Shown: positions 1 through 6,493, counted from the stretch's first letter. The stretch: DNA of 15,991 bases from JADGGM01 sp025449955 (GCA_036554285.1 DATBNO010000112.1:1-15991); one strand, 5' to 3'. A program made the numbers and translations. The notes: generated from the sequence alone by a model not told the origin.

Positions 1-597
1 CACCGTGCCGCGGTCGGCGAATCGAAACTCCGTGTTGTCGATCGCGACGGACCCTGCATCGGCGGCGTACGTGAGCTGCGTGAATGCACCGACTTTCGGC
101 GTGACCTGTCCACCGAGAAACAGGCTCAACTGCTCGGGAAATGCCGTGGCGTCGTTCTGTGTACCTGGGAGTGCCGTCTTGAGGTGCGTCAGCGAGGTGA
201 TGACCATCGCCGACGCCGGCGGAATTGGGGCCAGCTCGAGCGTTCGACGCGCCGAATCGCCTCCGACGATCGTCGGCAGTGCCGTGAGCGTGTAGCCGTT
301 GAGCTTGAACAGCCGCCCGAACGGTGTGAGCTGTGGGAATCCGTAGTGGCACGCGCTACAGGGAAGCTTCGTCTGCCGCGAGAAGCTCGGAATCCTGTGC
401 GCGTACGCAGCGCGATACGCGCCGGCGGGCAGGTTCATCCGGTCGGCGCGAATGTAGCTGAACGGGTCCGTCGAATCCGCTCCAGCGCGCGTGACCGGCT
501 CGGCCATTGCAGGCCATGTCGTTAGCACGATGAGCACTGCACTCAGGGATCCGACAACTGCGCACCGCGCGCCGCGAATAGCCGGGGACGCGAGCAT
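1..597 (-). CDS. Cyc2-like monoheme cytochrome-porin (partial)
   Basis: This reading frame starts at the ATG at 597-595 and stays open to base 1, giving 199 residues with the C-terminus outside the window. AGGAGG lies 5 bases before the ATG and fixes the start. Residues 1-32 form a signal peptide (hydrophobic core about 13-28, likely cleavage after AMA). A single c-type heme site, C80-S-A-C83-H84, is preceded by PSFSRQT (70-76) and followed by FPQLTPFGRLFKLNGYT (87-103). From about residue 155 the pattern turns to alternating short strands (SLFLGGQVTPKVGAFTQLTY), as in an outer-membrane beta-barrel. Order and motifs resemble the fused cytochrome-porins of the Cyc2 type, known for outer-membrane iron oxidation in some lineages; that role here is inference. 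About 37 residues separate the cleavage site from the heme motif, which seems long for Cyc2. The gene follows the cupredoxin gene by 49 bases on the same strand, presumably as one operon. Alternative: another exported monoheme barrel protein with no role in iron oxidation. Confidence 0.8.
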   Translation of the reverse strand, partial: MLASPAIRGARCAVVGSLSAVLIVLTTWPAMAEPVTRAGADSTDPFSYIRADRMNLPAGAYRAAYAHRIPSFSRQTKLPCSACHYGFPQLTPFGRLFKLNGYTLTALPTIVGGDSARRTLELAPIPPASAMVITSLTHLKTALPGTQNDATAFPEQLSLFLGGQVTPKVGAFTQLTYAADAGSVAIDNTEFRFADRGTV

Positions 598-646
598 GAA
601 GTCCTCCTGTGGATGTCCTCGCGCCGTGCGCGAGGAAGTGGTCCGG

Positions 647-1048
647 CTAGTTGTGGGATCCGACGGTGAGCGTGCCTCGCATGCCGACCGACTCGTGCGG
701 GTCGCACGCGAACGTGTACGTTCCTTCCGAAAAGCGCGCGTCGATGACCAGGTCGTACGTCTTACCACTGTCGAGCAGGTACGGTCCGACGGCAGCGTCT
801 CCGAGCTTGGCGTCTTTGGGGTGTGTGCGGAACGACACATTGTGCGGCGCCGAGCTCTGCTGAATGAACCGCACGGTGTCGCCGCGTTGGGCACTGATGG
901 TCGCGGGGTCGAATGCGAACTGGCCGTTAGTCCGGTCAACCAGGTGCACCACGATCAAATGACCGTGAGGCGCGGCTTGGGCCGCGCAGAACGGCGCAGC
1001 GAGTCCCAACGTGACGAGCGTGAGCACCGTACGGAGCAGGTACGACAT
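647..1048 (-). CDS. Exported plastocyanin-like cupredoxin
   Basis: A 133-residue blue copper protein, expected to carry single electrons in the periplasm. Residues 1 to about 25 are a signal peptide (MSYLLRTVLTLVTLGLAAPF, then CAAQA). The mature part is a single cupredoxin beta-sandwich with all type I copper ligands visible: H69 in SAPHNVSF, then C115, H118 and M123 in the C-terminal loop CDPHESVGM. The strand FDPATISAQRGDTVRF (46-61) is typical of plastocyanin/azurin-like domains. The start at 1048 is supported by GGAGG 4 bases upstream. The gene is first of a minus-strand pair; the cytochrome-porin follows after 49 bases, so the two are probably co-transcribed and may exchange electrons. 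That pairing recalls cyc2 and rusticyanin in acidophilic iron oxidisers, but this protein is shorter than rusticyanin and closer in type to plastocyanin. The fold and copper site are seen directly; the partner is inferred. Confidence 0.92.
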   Translation of the reverse strand: MSYLLRTVLTLVTLGLAAPFCAAQAAPHGHLIVVHLVDRTNGQFAFDPATISAQRGDTVRFIQQSSAPHNVSFRTHPKDAKLGDAAVGPYLLDSGKTYDLVIDARFSEGTYTFACDPHESVGMRGTLTVGSHN

Positions 1049-1177
1049 CTTGCCTCCCTGGCGATGGTCCGAGATCGAGCGCCGCGACTTCCGGCCTCGG
1101 ACTCAATTGTGGGGGCAGCGTGGCCAGCGGGCCATCGGGCAAAGTCCGGCGGCGTGTCCGGCAAACGCCGGGGCCCG

Positions 1178-1197
1178 ATGCCTGTGATGTCAGGCAT
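1178..1197. promoter_or_regulatory. Operator-like palindrome upstream of cupredoxin operon
   Basis: ATGCCTG-N6-CAGGCAT is a perfect inverted repeat with 7-base arms and a 6-base centre (TGATGT). It starts 130 bases upstream of the cupredoxin ATG. The 13-base distance between arm centres suits a homodimeric regulator. No regulator is encoded next to it, so its ligand is unknown. A chance hairpin in GC-rich DNA cannot be excluded. Confidence 0.4.
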
Positions 1198-1346
1198 TCC
1201 CTGAGTCGGTGTCGCTTCGGTTAGACCAAGCGCGCCGCCGAGCGCGGAACAGGCCGGGCGCAACACGGCCGACCCGACTATCGCACGGCACAGCGGCCGC
1301 GCAGACCGCCAGGAGAACGAAGCGAAGATTCGACACCGCGCCGTTC

Positions 1347-1362
1347 CGTTAGGAGGCTAACG
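1347..1362. repeat. Head-to-head CGTTAG/CTAACG pair
   Basis: CGTTAG-GAGG-CTAACG forms 6-base inverted arms around a 4-base loop. Each arm is the core hexamer that is over-represented throughout this window. It is the only place where two copies face each other this closely, so it might be a double site for whatever recognises the hexamer. Confidence 0.5.
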
Positions 1363-1505
1363 CGAACGATGCGCATCGGTCGCGCGATGGGGCAGCTGGC
1401 ACCGGTCAGACAGTGCCGGGTGCGTTCGACCTAGCTGGAGCCGCGCCCCCGCGGGTGCCCCTTTCGTTTTGTCAAACAAAAAACGGCTGTCACCATTGTA
1501 CATAC

Positions 1506-1519
1506 GCTCGGCGCCGAGC
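1506..1519. repeat. 14-base perfect palindrome GCTCGGCGCCGAGC
   Basis: GCTCGGC meets GCCGAGC with no spacer. Two bases upstream ends CATTGTACAT (1494-1503), which matches CATTGTATAT (3371-3380) just before the padR start at 9 of 10 positions. The palindrome has no T-run, so it is not an obvious terminator. Function unknown; a regulator site is possible. Confidence 0.4.
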
Positions 1520-1653
1520 ACCCGCACGATCCGATTCGATCCGTGCTGTTATCCGTTCAATCCGTGTCAATAGAGCGAAGAAGCTACCCAGGCGAGGCCG
1601 CGGCTCCGCGTATTCCGAATTGAGCCACCACTCCGTCAGCCGCCCGCCACTCT

Positions 1654-3036
1654 CTACGGCTTCGCGCCCAGCCGGAACGTCATCGCTCGAAAGTCGATCG
1701 TGTACCCACCGAAGTTGGCCGCTATCGTGGCCGCCATGCTGCCGTAGTAGGCGTCGAACGGCGTCTTGGATTCGTCCCGGAACACGAACACGCTGTCCAA
1801 TACGGCCTGGGTTCCACCAATCGTGATCGGCAGGTGGGCGATCTCGTAGCCATCGTATCGCTGCGCGCCGCCCGCACCGCCGATCTCGATGTGCTTGCTC
1901 GGAAGTCCCGTTAGGAGCGCCGGATACGCCCGGCAGAATCGAACCGTGAGCAACGTCGCGTCGGCGCCGCTGTCGAAGTGGAAAAGTCGCGTCGTGTCGC
2001 CCACCCTGGCGGCGACCAACGGAGACAGAGCATCGAGAAACAGGTTCGACGAGTCGCTCAGGCTCTCCCCCGCACCGGGGTCGACGCCAAGGCTGTCGCG
2101 ACCGATGGCGAGGCGGCCGAGCGCCTCGAGCACCGGATAGCCGAGGATGGCGGTGATCTGAACGTGCGCCTGCGGAATGGCGAGCGCGCTGTCCGGCAGC
2201 ACGATGACGATCGCGTTGCGCACCGTCGCGCCGCCCACGCGCATCTCGGGAATCACCGCCACGCGCGTCGGCACCTTCGCGCCCGTGATTCCGTTAGTCG
2301 TCGAGCCGGTCGTGATCAGGTGAAGGCCTAACCGGCGGGCCATGCCGTCGGTCACGGTCGACAGGTTGGCGCCCGTGTCGAAGATCCACGTCGAAGAATC
2401 GCTCCCGATGCGCACCACCACCTCGCGCAACCCGAGCGCGTCCGGCTGAAGCGCCACCGCGAACGGCCCCGGCATGGTCACGCGCTGGGGCGGCACCTGG
2501 CTCAGCGCGCGCCGGAGCGCGAGATCGTTGCGCAGGTCCGCGCGGTCGGCCGGCGCCATCGCCGCGCCGTGCTCGCGGACCAATTTATCGAGCGCATCGG
2601 CCGCATCGCCGTAGCGATACGTCTTCATGTAGTCGTCGGCGAGCGTCTTCAGCGCTTCGACGAATCGCGCCGAGTCCGCGTTCGGATCGAAATGCGTGAG
2701 GAGTGGTTCGAGCTGGTTGATCGACGCCAGGTTCTGGTTCTGCTTGTTCTCGAGCATGCCGCGAACGTACGCGAGCGTGGTCGCCGGCGTCGTGCCCCCC
2801 GCGCCCGCCGTTGCCATCCAGCCGGCGAGATCGACGTACCGGTGCTCGCCCAACAACCAGTCCGGCCGGCCCGGCGCATCCGCTGCCGGTTCAGGATGGC
2901 GCGCCGAGTCCGGCGCGCACTGCGGCGCGAGGGAGGCACGTTCCCGCGGCGGCGCGACGCGCGAACCATCCGCCCACGCGAGCCCCGCCAGCGTTAGCAC
3001 CGACACAACGGCAAGCTGCCGACTCATCGTGAGCAT
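1654..3036 (-). CDS. Exported two-lobed retropepsin-like aspartic protease
   Basis: A 460-residue protein. The frame is open further upstream to 3171, but the ATG at 3036-3034 is preceded by AGGAGG at 5-base spacing and begins a good signal peptide (MLTMSRQLAVVSVLTLAGLA, cleavage near WA-DG), so I place the start there. A proline/alanine-rich stretch (about 25-60) leads to a helical region (about 85-180, perhaps a degenerate TPR). Then come two retropepsin-like lobes. Lobe 1 has WIFDTGAN with catalytic D220 and the later ILGYPVLEALGRLAIG (297-312). Lobe 2 has LFHFDSGAD with D355 and ends GGYTIDFRAMTFRLG (443-457). Both Asp-Thr/Ser-Gly motifs are intact, so a single chain could build a complete two-aspartate site like pepsin instead of a retropepsin dimer. 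The substrate is unknown; location is periplasmic or surface. It is divergent from padR across 342 bases, so shared regulation is possible but unproven. Confidence 0.85.
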   Translation of the reverse strand: MLTMSRQLAVVSVLTLAGLAWADGSRVAPPRERASLAPQCAPDSARHPEPAADAPGRPDWLLGEHRYVDLAGWMATAGAGGTTPATTLAYVRGMLENKQNQNLASINQLEPLLTHFDPNADSARFVEALKTLADDYMKTYRYGDAADALDKLVREHGAAMAPADRADLRNDLALRRALSQVPPQRVTMPGPFAVALQPDALGLREVVVRIGSDSSTWIFDTGANLSTVTDGMARRLGLHLITTGSTTNGITGAKVPTRVAVIPEMRVGGATVRNAIVIVLPDSALAIPQAHVQITAILGYPVLEALGRLAIGRDSLGVDPGAGESLSDSSNLFLDALSPLVAARVGDTTRLFHFDSGADATLLTVRFCRAYPALLTGLPSKHIEIGGAGGAQRYDGYEIAHLPITIGGTQAVLDSVFVFRDESKTPFDAYYGSMAATIAANFGGYTIDFRAMTFRLGAKP

Positions 3037-3254
3037 GTCCGCCTCCTCGATTCGTGTGCCCTTCCGGCATGTGGAACCTTCGCCTAACGATCGGCGCCTG
3101 GCACCGCGATTCGGAAGATTGTCGGTGGTCGAGACCCTGTCAACGCACGAACGCCCGGCATGCCGGCGCATGTCAGCGTCTCGTCATCGCGATCGGAATA
3201 CGGCGCCGCGCGCCGGACGCAGTGGCCGGTCGAAACCGGCGCTCCTATTGACAT

Positions 3255-3283
3255 TCGGGAGAAGTAGACCCACGTTCTCCCGA
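3255..3283. promoter_or_regulatory. Operator-like repeat TCGGGAGAA-N11-TTCTCCCGA
   Basis: A perfect inverted repeat with 9-base arms (3255-3263 and 3275-3283) and an 11-base spacer. Arm centres are 20 bases apart, close to two helical turns, which would place both half-sites on one face of DNA. It starts 2 bases after the TTGACA box at 3248-3253 and would cover the -10 region, the expected position for repression. PadR is the nearest candidate regulator. The arms do not match the ATGT/ACAT pattern known for some PadR proteins, so another protein may bind. Confidence 0.45.
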
Positions 3284-3338
3284 CATCCGACAGGACACGG
3301 CGGAGGCGCGCCAGTCGCGCCGACGGCTGTTTGTCGAC

Positions 3339-3375
3339 ACTGCCACCGACCGGCAGTCATTGCCGGCACTCATTG
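3339..3375. repeat. Short direct and inverted repeats before padR
   Basis: GGCAGTCATTG (3352-3362) and GGCACTCATTG (3365-3375) are a direct repeat at period 13 with one mismatch, ending 3 bases before the padR ATG. An inverted pair ACTGCC/GGCAGT (3339-3344 and 3352-3357) overlaps it. The position fits an autoregulatory site or a translational control element; this is inference. Confidence 0.35.
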
Positions 3376-3378
3376 TAT

Positions 3379-3717
3379 ATGTCGCGCGCCGACTCCGCCG
3401 AGCAGGTGCTCCAGGGCACCCTCGATCTCCTGATCCTCAAGACACTCTCCCTCGAGCCGATGCACGGCTGGGGACTCGCCCACCGCATCCAAGAGCTGTC
3501 GCGCGACGCGCTCCAGGTGGGACAGGGTTCCATCTATCCGGCTGTCGTCCGCCTCGAGCAACGCGGCTGGGTGTCCACCCACTGGCGCACCACCGAGAAC
3601 AATCGCCGCGCGAAATACTACGCCATCACCGCGGCCGGCCGCCGCGCGATGGGTCAGGAATTCGCGAGCTGGCAACGCTTCGTCGCCGCCGTCACACTCG
3701 TCATGGATGCCACGTGA
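3379..3717 (+). CDS. PadR-family transcriptional regulator
   Basis: A 112-residue winged-helix protein of the short PadR class that accompanies ADOP permeases. Family hallmarks in order: LQGTLDLLILKTL (11-23), HGWGLAHRIQEL (29-40), the recognition helix region GQGSIYPAVVRLEQRGWV (49-66), and the wing NRRAKYYAITAAGRRAM (75-91). PadR proteins usually repress, and drugs or small aromatic ligands release them; no ligand can be read from this sequence. I choose the ATG at 3379 because the alignment-typical N-terminus (MSRADSAEQVLQGTLDLL) begins there; the upstream extension to 3331 looks non-coding. No Shine-Dalgarno sequence precedes this ATG, so initiation may be leaderless or weak. Its stop codon overlaps the permease start (GTGA), so both are translated from one message and PadR probably regulates the pair. 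Confidence 0.93.
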   Translation: MSRADSAEQVLQGTLDLLILKTLSLEPMHGWGLAHRIQELSRDALQVGQGSIYPAVVRLEQRGWVSTHWRTTENNRRAKYYAITAAGRRAMGQEFASWQRFVAAVTLVMDAT

Positions 3718-6443
3718 ACATCACCCTGTGGGACCGCGTCCGGGCGTTCGCCACGCGCGCTCGGGAATCCGTGCACCGTCGTCGCATCATGACGGAGCTG
3801 GACGACGAGATCGAGACACACCTCGAGCTCGAGACCGCGTACAACGTTAGGCGTGGCATGTCGCCTGCCGATGCGGCGCGCGCGGCCACCCTCGCCTTGG
3901 GCGGCACGCAAACCGTGCGCGAGCAGGTCGGCGACGCGCGCGGATTCCGGGTCCTCGACCACTTCGTCCGCGACGCCAAGTTCGCGTTCCGCCAACTGCG
4001 CCGCACCCCGGCCTTCACGGCGAGCATGGCCCTCACGCTCGCCATCGGCATTGGCGCGACGACGGCTGTGTTCGCGGTGCTCGACTCGGTGCTGCTCCGG
4101 CCCCTGCCTTACCGCGACGCCAACAGCCTCGTCGGCGTGTGGTGCTCGCTGCCGGGCATGGGATTCCCGCGCGCCCCGCAATCGCTCGCCACGTACTTCG
4201 CGATTCGCCGGCTCTCGACGTCGTTCGACGGCATCGCCGTCTTCGACCGCACGGCCGTCAACGTCGCCACCCGCGCCGGAGAGGAACACGCCGAGCGCGT
4301 CAACGCAGTGGCCGCCACCGCGAGTCTCTTCACGCTGCTGGGCACGCAGTTCGTGGCGGGCCGCCCGTTCACGGCCTCCGAGGACGTGCCTAACGCAACG
4401 CCGGTCGCGGTGATCGGCGAGGGGTTCTGGCGGCGCCGCCTGGGTGCGGATCCACACGCGATCGGCACGCAGCTGATCATCGACGGCCAAGCGCACACCA
4501 TCGTCGGCGTCGCGCGCGCGTCGTTCCACTTCCCCGACGACGTGACCGAGGTCTGGACACCGATCGCGTTGGACTCCACGTCGGCGTTCGGCGGCCCGTT
4601 CGGACACCAGGCGTTCGCGCGGCTCAAGCCCGGCGTCACGCCCGACCAGGCCCAACGCGAGCTCACGCGCTTGATCCCGCGCATGGGCGAGCTCTATCCG
4701 AACATCGCGCCGTCGATGCCGCTCACGTCGTTCCTCGAGCAGGCGCACGCCGGCATGGTCGTCCGCCCGATGCGCGCGGACATTATCGGCGGCTTCGGCG
4801 GCGTCGCGCTCATCGCCGCGGCCGCCGGCGCACTGCTCTTCATCATCGCGCTCGCCAACGCGGCGAGCCTGCTGCTCACGCGCGCCGAAGGCCGGCGGCG
4901 CGAGCTCGCGCTCCGCGTCGTGTTGGGAGCCAGCACGCGCCGCGTCCTCGCCCAATTCCTCGCCGAATCGCTCCTGTTAGGCACACTGGGCGGCCTCTCC
5001 GGCCTGGCGATCGCGGTGGTCGGGATCCAGCAGCTCGTGCGCGCCGCGCCACAGGGCATTCCGCGGCTCTCCGAGATCGGACTCCATCCCGTCGTCATCG
5101 CGTTCGCCGCCGCCGCCACGGTGCTCATGGCGTTCGCGTGCAGCGCCATCGCCGCGCTCCGCCTCGACGTCCGCAACCTGGGCGTCCGCTTGCGCGAAAA
5201 CACGCGCGGCGGCACGGCCGCACGCGATCGCCAGCGCGCGCGCCGAACGTTAGTCATCACGCAAGTCGCGTTCGCCACCGTGCTGGTGAGCGGCGCCGCG
5301 TTCCTGCTCCAGAACGCCTACCGGCTCCGCCGCGCCGATCCGGGTTTCGACGCCGCGCACGCGCTCACCGCCTGGATCTCGCTGCCCACGGTCACGTACC
5401 CGCACGACAGCGATGTCGTCCGCTTCACGTCGCGACTCGTGGCGCGCGTGAGCCAGATCCAGGGCGTCACGGCAGTTGGCGTGAGCAACAACATTCCCCT
5501 CTTCGGACTCGGCCAAACCTACACGCCGGTGTGGAGCGATGCGGACCTCGGCACGTCCACCGCACTGCCCCCATCGGATCTCATCGTGGTCGCGAGCGGC
5601 GGATTCTTCGGCGCACTCGGGATTCCGATCGCCGCCGGTCGGACGTTCGACGCCATCGAGCGGCAGTCGGCGTACGAGGCGATCATCGACAAGTCGCTTG
5701 CGCGCACGTACTGGGGCGACGCGACCGGCGCGCGCGCCATCGGCCGCCGCATTCGCCTCTCGAAGGACCCCTCGAGCGACTCGTGGTACACCGTCGTCGG
5801 CGTCGTCGGCTCGGTGGCCGACACGTCGCTCAGCGGGCCTGGTGTCGGCGTCGTGTATCTGCCTAACGTCGTATCCGCGGACAGCAACCGGTCCGTCGTC
5901 TCACGCGTGCTGGCGTTGACCGTGCGGTCCAACGGTGATCCGCGTATCGTGCGACCGTTCGTCGAGCGCGCCATCGCCGACGTCGACGCATCCGTGCCGC
6001 CGTTCCGCGTGAAGCCGATGGCCGACGTCCTCCGCGATTCCACCGCGCGCCTGTGGTTCATGGTGACCATCCTCACCACTACCGCCACCATTGCACTGCT
6101 CCTCGCGGCGATCGGTTTGTACGGCGTCCTCTCGTACATTGTGAATTCGCGCGCGAAGGAAATGAGCATTCGCATCGCGATGGGCGCGCTGCCCGCGAAG
6201 GTCGCCATGTTCGTGACGCGCCAGGGCGCGGTGCTCGCCGGCACGGGCGTGGTGATCGGCGCCGTCGCATTTCTCATTCTCGCGCGCTATCTCGAGTCGT
6301 TAGTCTCGGGACTCTCGGGGCCGGCGCTGGCCACCATCGTCACCGCACCCATCGCGCTCGTGTGCATCACGGTCGTCGCGAGCTGGGTCCCGGCGCGCCG
6401 CGCCGCTCGCGCGGACCCGGCCCGGGCTCTGTCCGCCGAATAG
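3714..6443 (+). CDS. ADOP-family orphan ABC permease (MacB/FtsX type)
   Basis: A 909-residue inner-membrane protein starting at the GTG at 3714, which overlaps the padR stop by 4 bases. Residues 1-95 are the cytosolic extension seen in ADOP proteins: LWDRVRAF, ELDDEIETHLELE, RGMSPADAARAATLALGG and a DARGF-RVLDHFVRDAKFAFRQLRRTP segment. Two MacB-like units follow. Unit 1 has a membrane helix at about 102-127, a periplasmic MacB domain (about 130-350), and three helices near 362-386, 412-437 and 459-482. Unit 2 has a helix near 512-532, a periplasmic domain (about 540-775), and helices near 783-808, 836-857 and 868-893. FtsX signatures are RRRELALRVVLGASTRRVLA (394-413) and AKEMSIRIAMGALPAKV (814-830), and the chain ends WVPARRAARADPARALSAE. 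MacB-type permeases transmit mechanical force for efflux or lipoprotein extrusion. No ATPase is encoded nearby, matching the orphan status of the family; the substrate is unknown. Confidence 0.93.
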   Translation: MNITLWDRVRAFATRARESVHRRRIMTELDDEIETHLELETAYNVRRGMSPADAARAATLALGGTQTVREQVGDARGFRVLDHFVRDAKFAFRQLRRTPAFTASMALTLAIGIGATTAVFAVLDSVLLRPLPYRDANSLVGVWCSLPGMGFPRAPQSLATYFAIRRLSTSFDGIAVFDRTAVNVATRAGEEHAERVNAVAATASLFTLLGTQFVAGRPFTASEDVPNATPVAVIGEGFWRRRLGADPHAIGTQLIIDGQAHTIVGVARASFHFPDDVTEVWTPIALDSTSAFGGPFGHQAFARLKPGVTPDQAQRELTRLIPRMGELYPNIAPSMPLTSFLEQAHAGMVVRPMRADIIGGFGGVALIAAAAGALLFIIALANAASLLLTRAEGRRRELALRVVLGASTRRVLAQFLAESLLLGTLGGLSGLAIAVVGIQQLVRAAPQGIPRLSEIGLHPVVIAFAAAATVLMAFACSAIAALRLDVRNLGVRLRENTRGGTAARDRQRARRTLVITQVAFATVLVSGAAFLLQNAYRLRRADPGFDAAHALTAWISLPTVTYPHDSDVVRFTSRLVARVSQIQGVTAVGVSNNIPLFGLGQTYTPVWSDADLGTSTALPPSDLIVVASGGFFGALGIPIAAGRTFDAIERQSAYEAIIDKSLARTYWGDATGARAIGRRIRLSKDPSSDSWYTVVGVVGSVADTSLSGPGVGVVYLPNVVSADSNRSVVSRVLALTVRSNGDPRIVRPFVERAIADVDASVPPFRVKPMADVLRDSTARLWFMVTILTTTATIALLLAAIGLYGVLSYIVNSRAKEMSIRIAMGALPAKVAMFVTRQGAVLAGTGVVIGAVAFLILARYLESLVSGLSGPALATIVTAPIALVCITVVASWVPARRAARADPARALSAE

Positions 6444-6472
6444 TGCACCCGCCGACCTAACGGAGTGGTACT

Positions 6473-6493
6473 TGCGCCAGCCACGCGGGCGCA
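6473..6493 (+). other. Weak hairpin in the 63-base gap after the permease
   Basis: TGCGCC and GGCGCA (6473-6478 and 6488-6493) can pair around a 9-base loop between the permease stop (6443) and the next ATG (6507). No T-run follows, so this is not a convincing intrinsic terminator and the downstream gene may be read through from padR-permease. Confidence 0.2.

Larger units (their letters stand above)
1049..1653. other. 605-base gene-free region with palindromes
   Basis: No reading frame here has a recognisable protein, a good ribosome site and plausible composition together. It is the upstream region of the cupredoxin operon (left side) and lies beyond the stop codon of the protease gene (right side). 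Contents: a 7+7 palindrome at 1178-1197; a GC hairpin CCGGC-AAAC-GCCGG at 1158-1171 preceded by the direct repeat GTCCGGC (1144 and 1156); a head-to-head CGTTAG pair at 1347-1362; an AT-rich hairpin TTTTGT-CAA-ACAAAA near 1467-1481; a 14-base palindrome at 1506-1519; and four ATCCG copies at 1529, 1539, 1551 and 1560. TTGACA hexamers occur on the minus strand at 1475-1470 and 1570-1565, but neither has a convincing -10 box at normal spacing. I see no hairpin followed by a T-run that would end transcription of the protease gene. Confidence 0.6.
3037..3378. promoter_or_regulatory. Divergent promoter region, protease / padR
   Basis: This 342-base gap must drive the protease leftward and padR-permease rightward. 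The leftward candidate is TTGACA at 3143-3138 (minus), with AATCTT at 3120-3115 after a 17-base spacer, leaving a leader of about 70 bases. The rightward candidate is TTGACA at 3248-3253 (plus), with no good -10 box at 17 bases (CACGTT). An operator-like inverted repeat (3255-3283) begins immediately after the rightward -35 box. One octamer copy GCCTAACG lies at 3082-3089. Promoter calls in GC-rich phyla by eye are weak. Confidence 0.4.

Noticed and set aside
491..1204. 237-codon plus-strand open frame
   Set aside because: It lies antisense to the cupredoxin and the start of the cytochrome gene, both of which have signal peptides, intact metal sites and ribosome sites. Its Arg/Val-rich translation shows no motif.
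1369..1434. 21-codon plus-strand small ORF after AGGAGG (1351-1356)
   Set aside because: The spacing of 12 bases is long, the peptide is unremarkable, and the AGGAGG-like string arises from the CGTTAGGAGG repeat context.
1441..1481. Possible intrinsic terminator (GC stretch then CTTTCGTTTTG)
   Set aside because: The GC part does not form a clean stem directly before the T-rich part, and no gene on the plus strand ends there.
1413..1826. 137-codon plus-strand open frame entering the gene-free region
   Set aside because: It runs antisense into the protease gene and has no ribosome site or domain, so I treat 1049-1653 as non-coding.
3037..3171. N-terminal extension of the protease to an upstream start at 3171
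   Set aside because: The 45 extra residues are Arg-rich and would bury a good signal peptide; the ATG at 3036 has a near-perfect ribosome site.
3654..4955. 433-codon minus-strand open frame
   Set aside because: It is antisense to padR and the well-supported permease. The Arg/Glu/Ala-rich product is typical of shadow frames in GC-rich DNA.
5519..6277. 252-codon minus-strand open frame
   Set aside because: It is antisense to the second half of the permease, with no recognisable domain or ribosome site.
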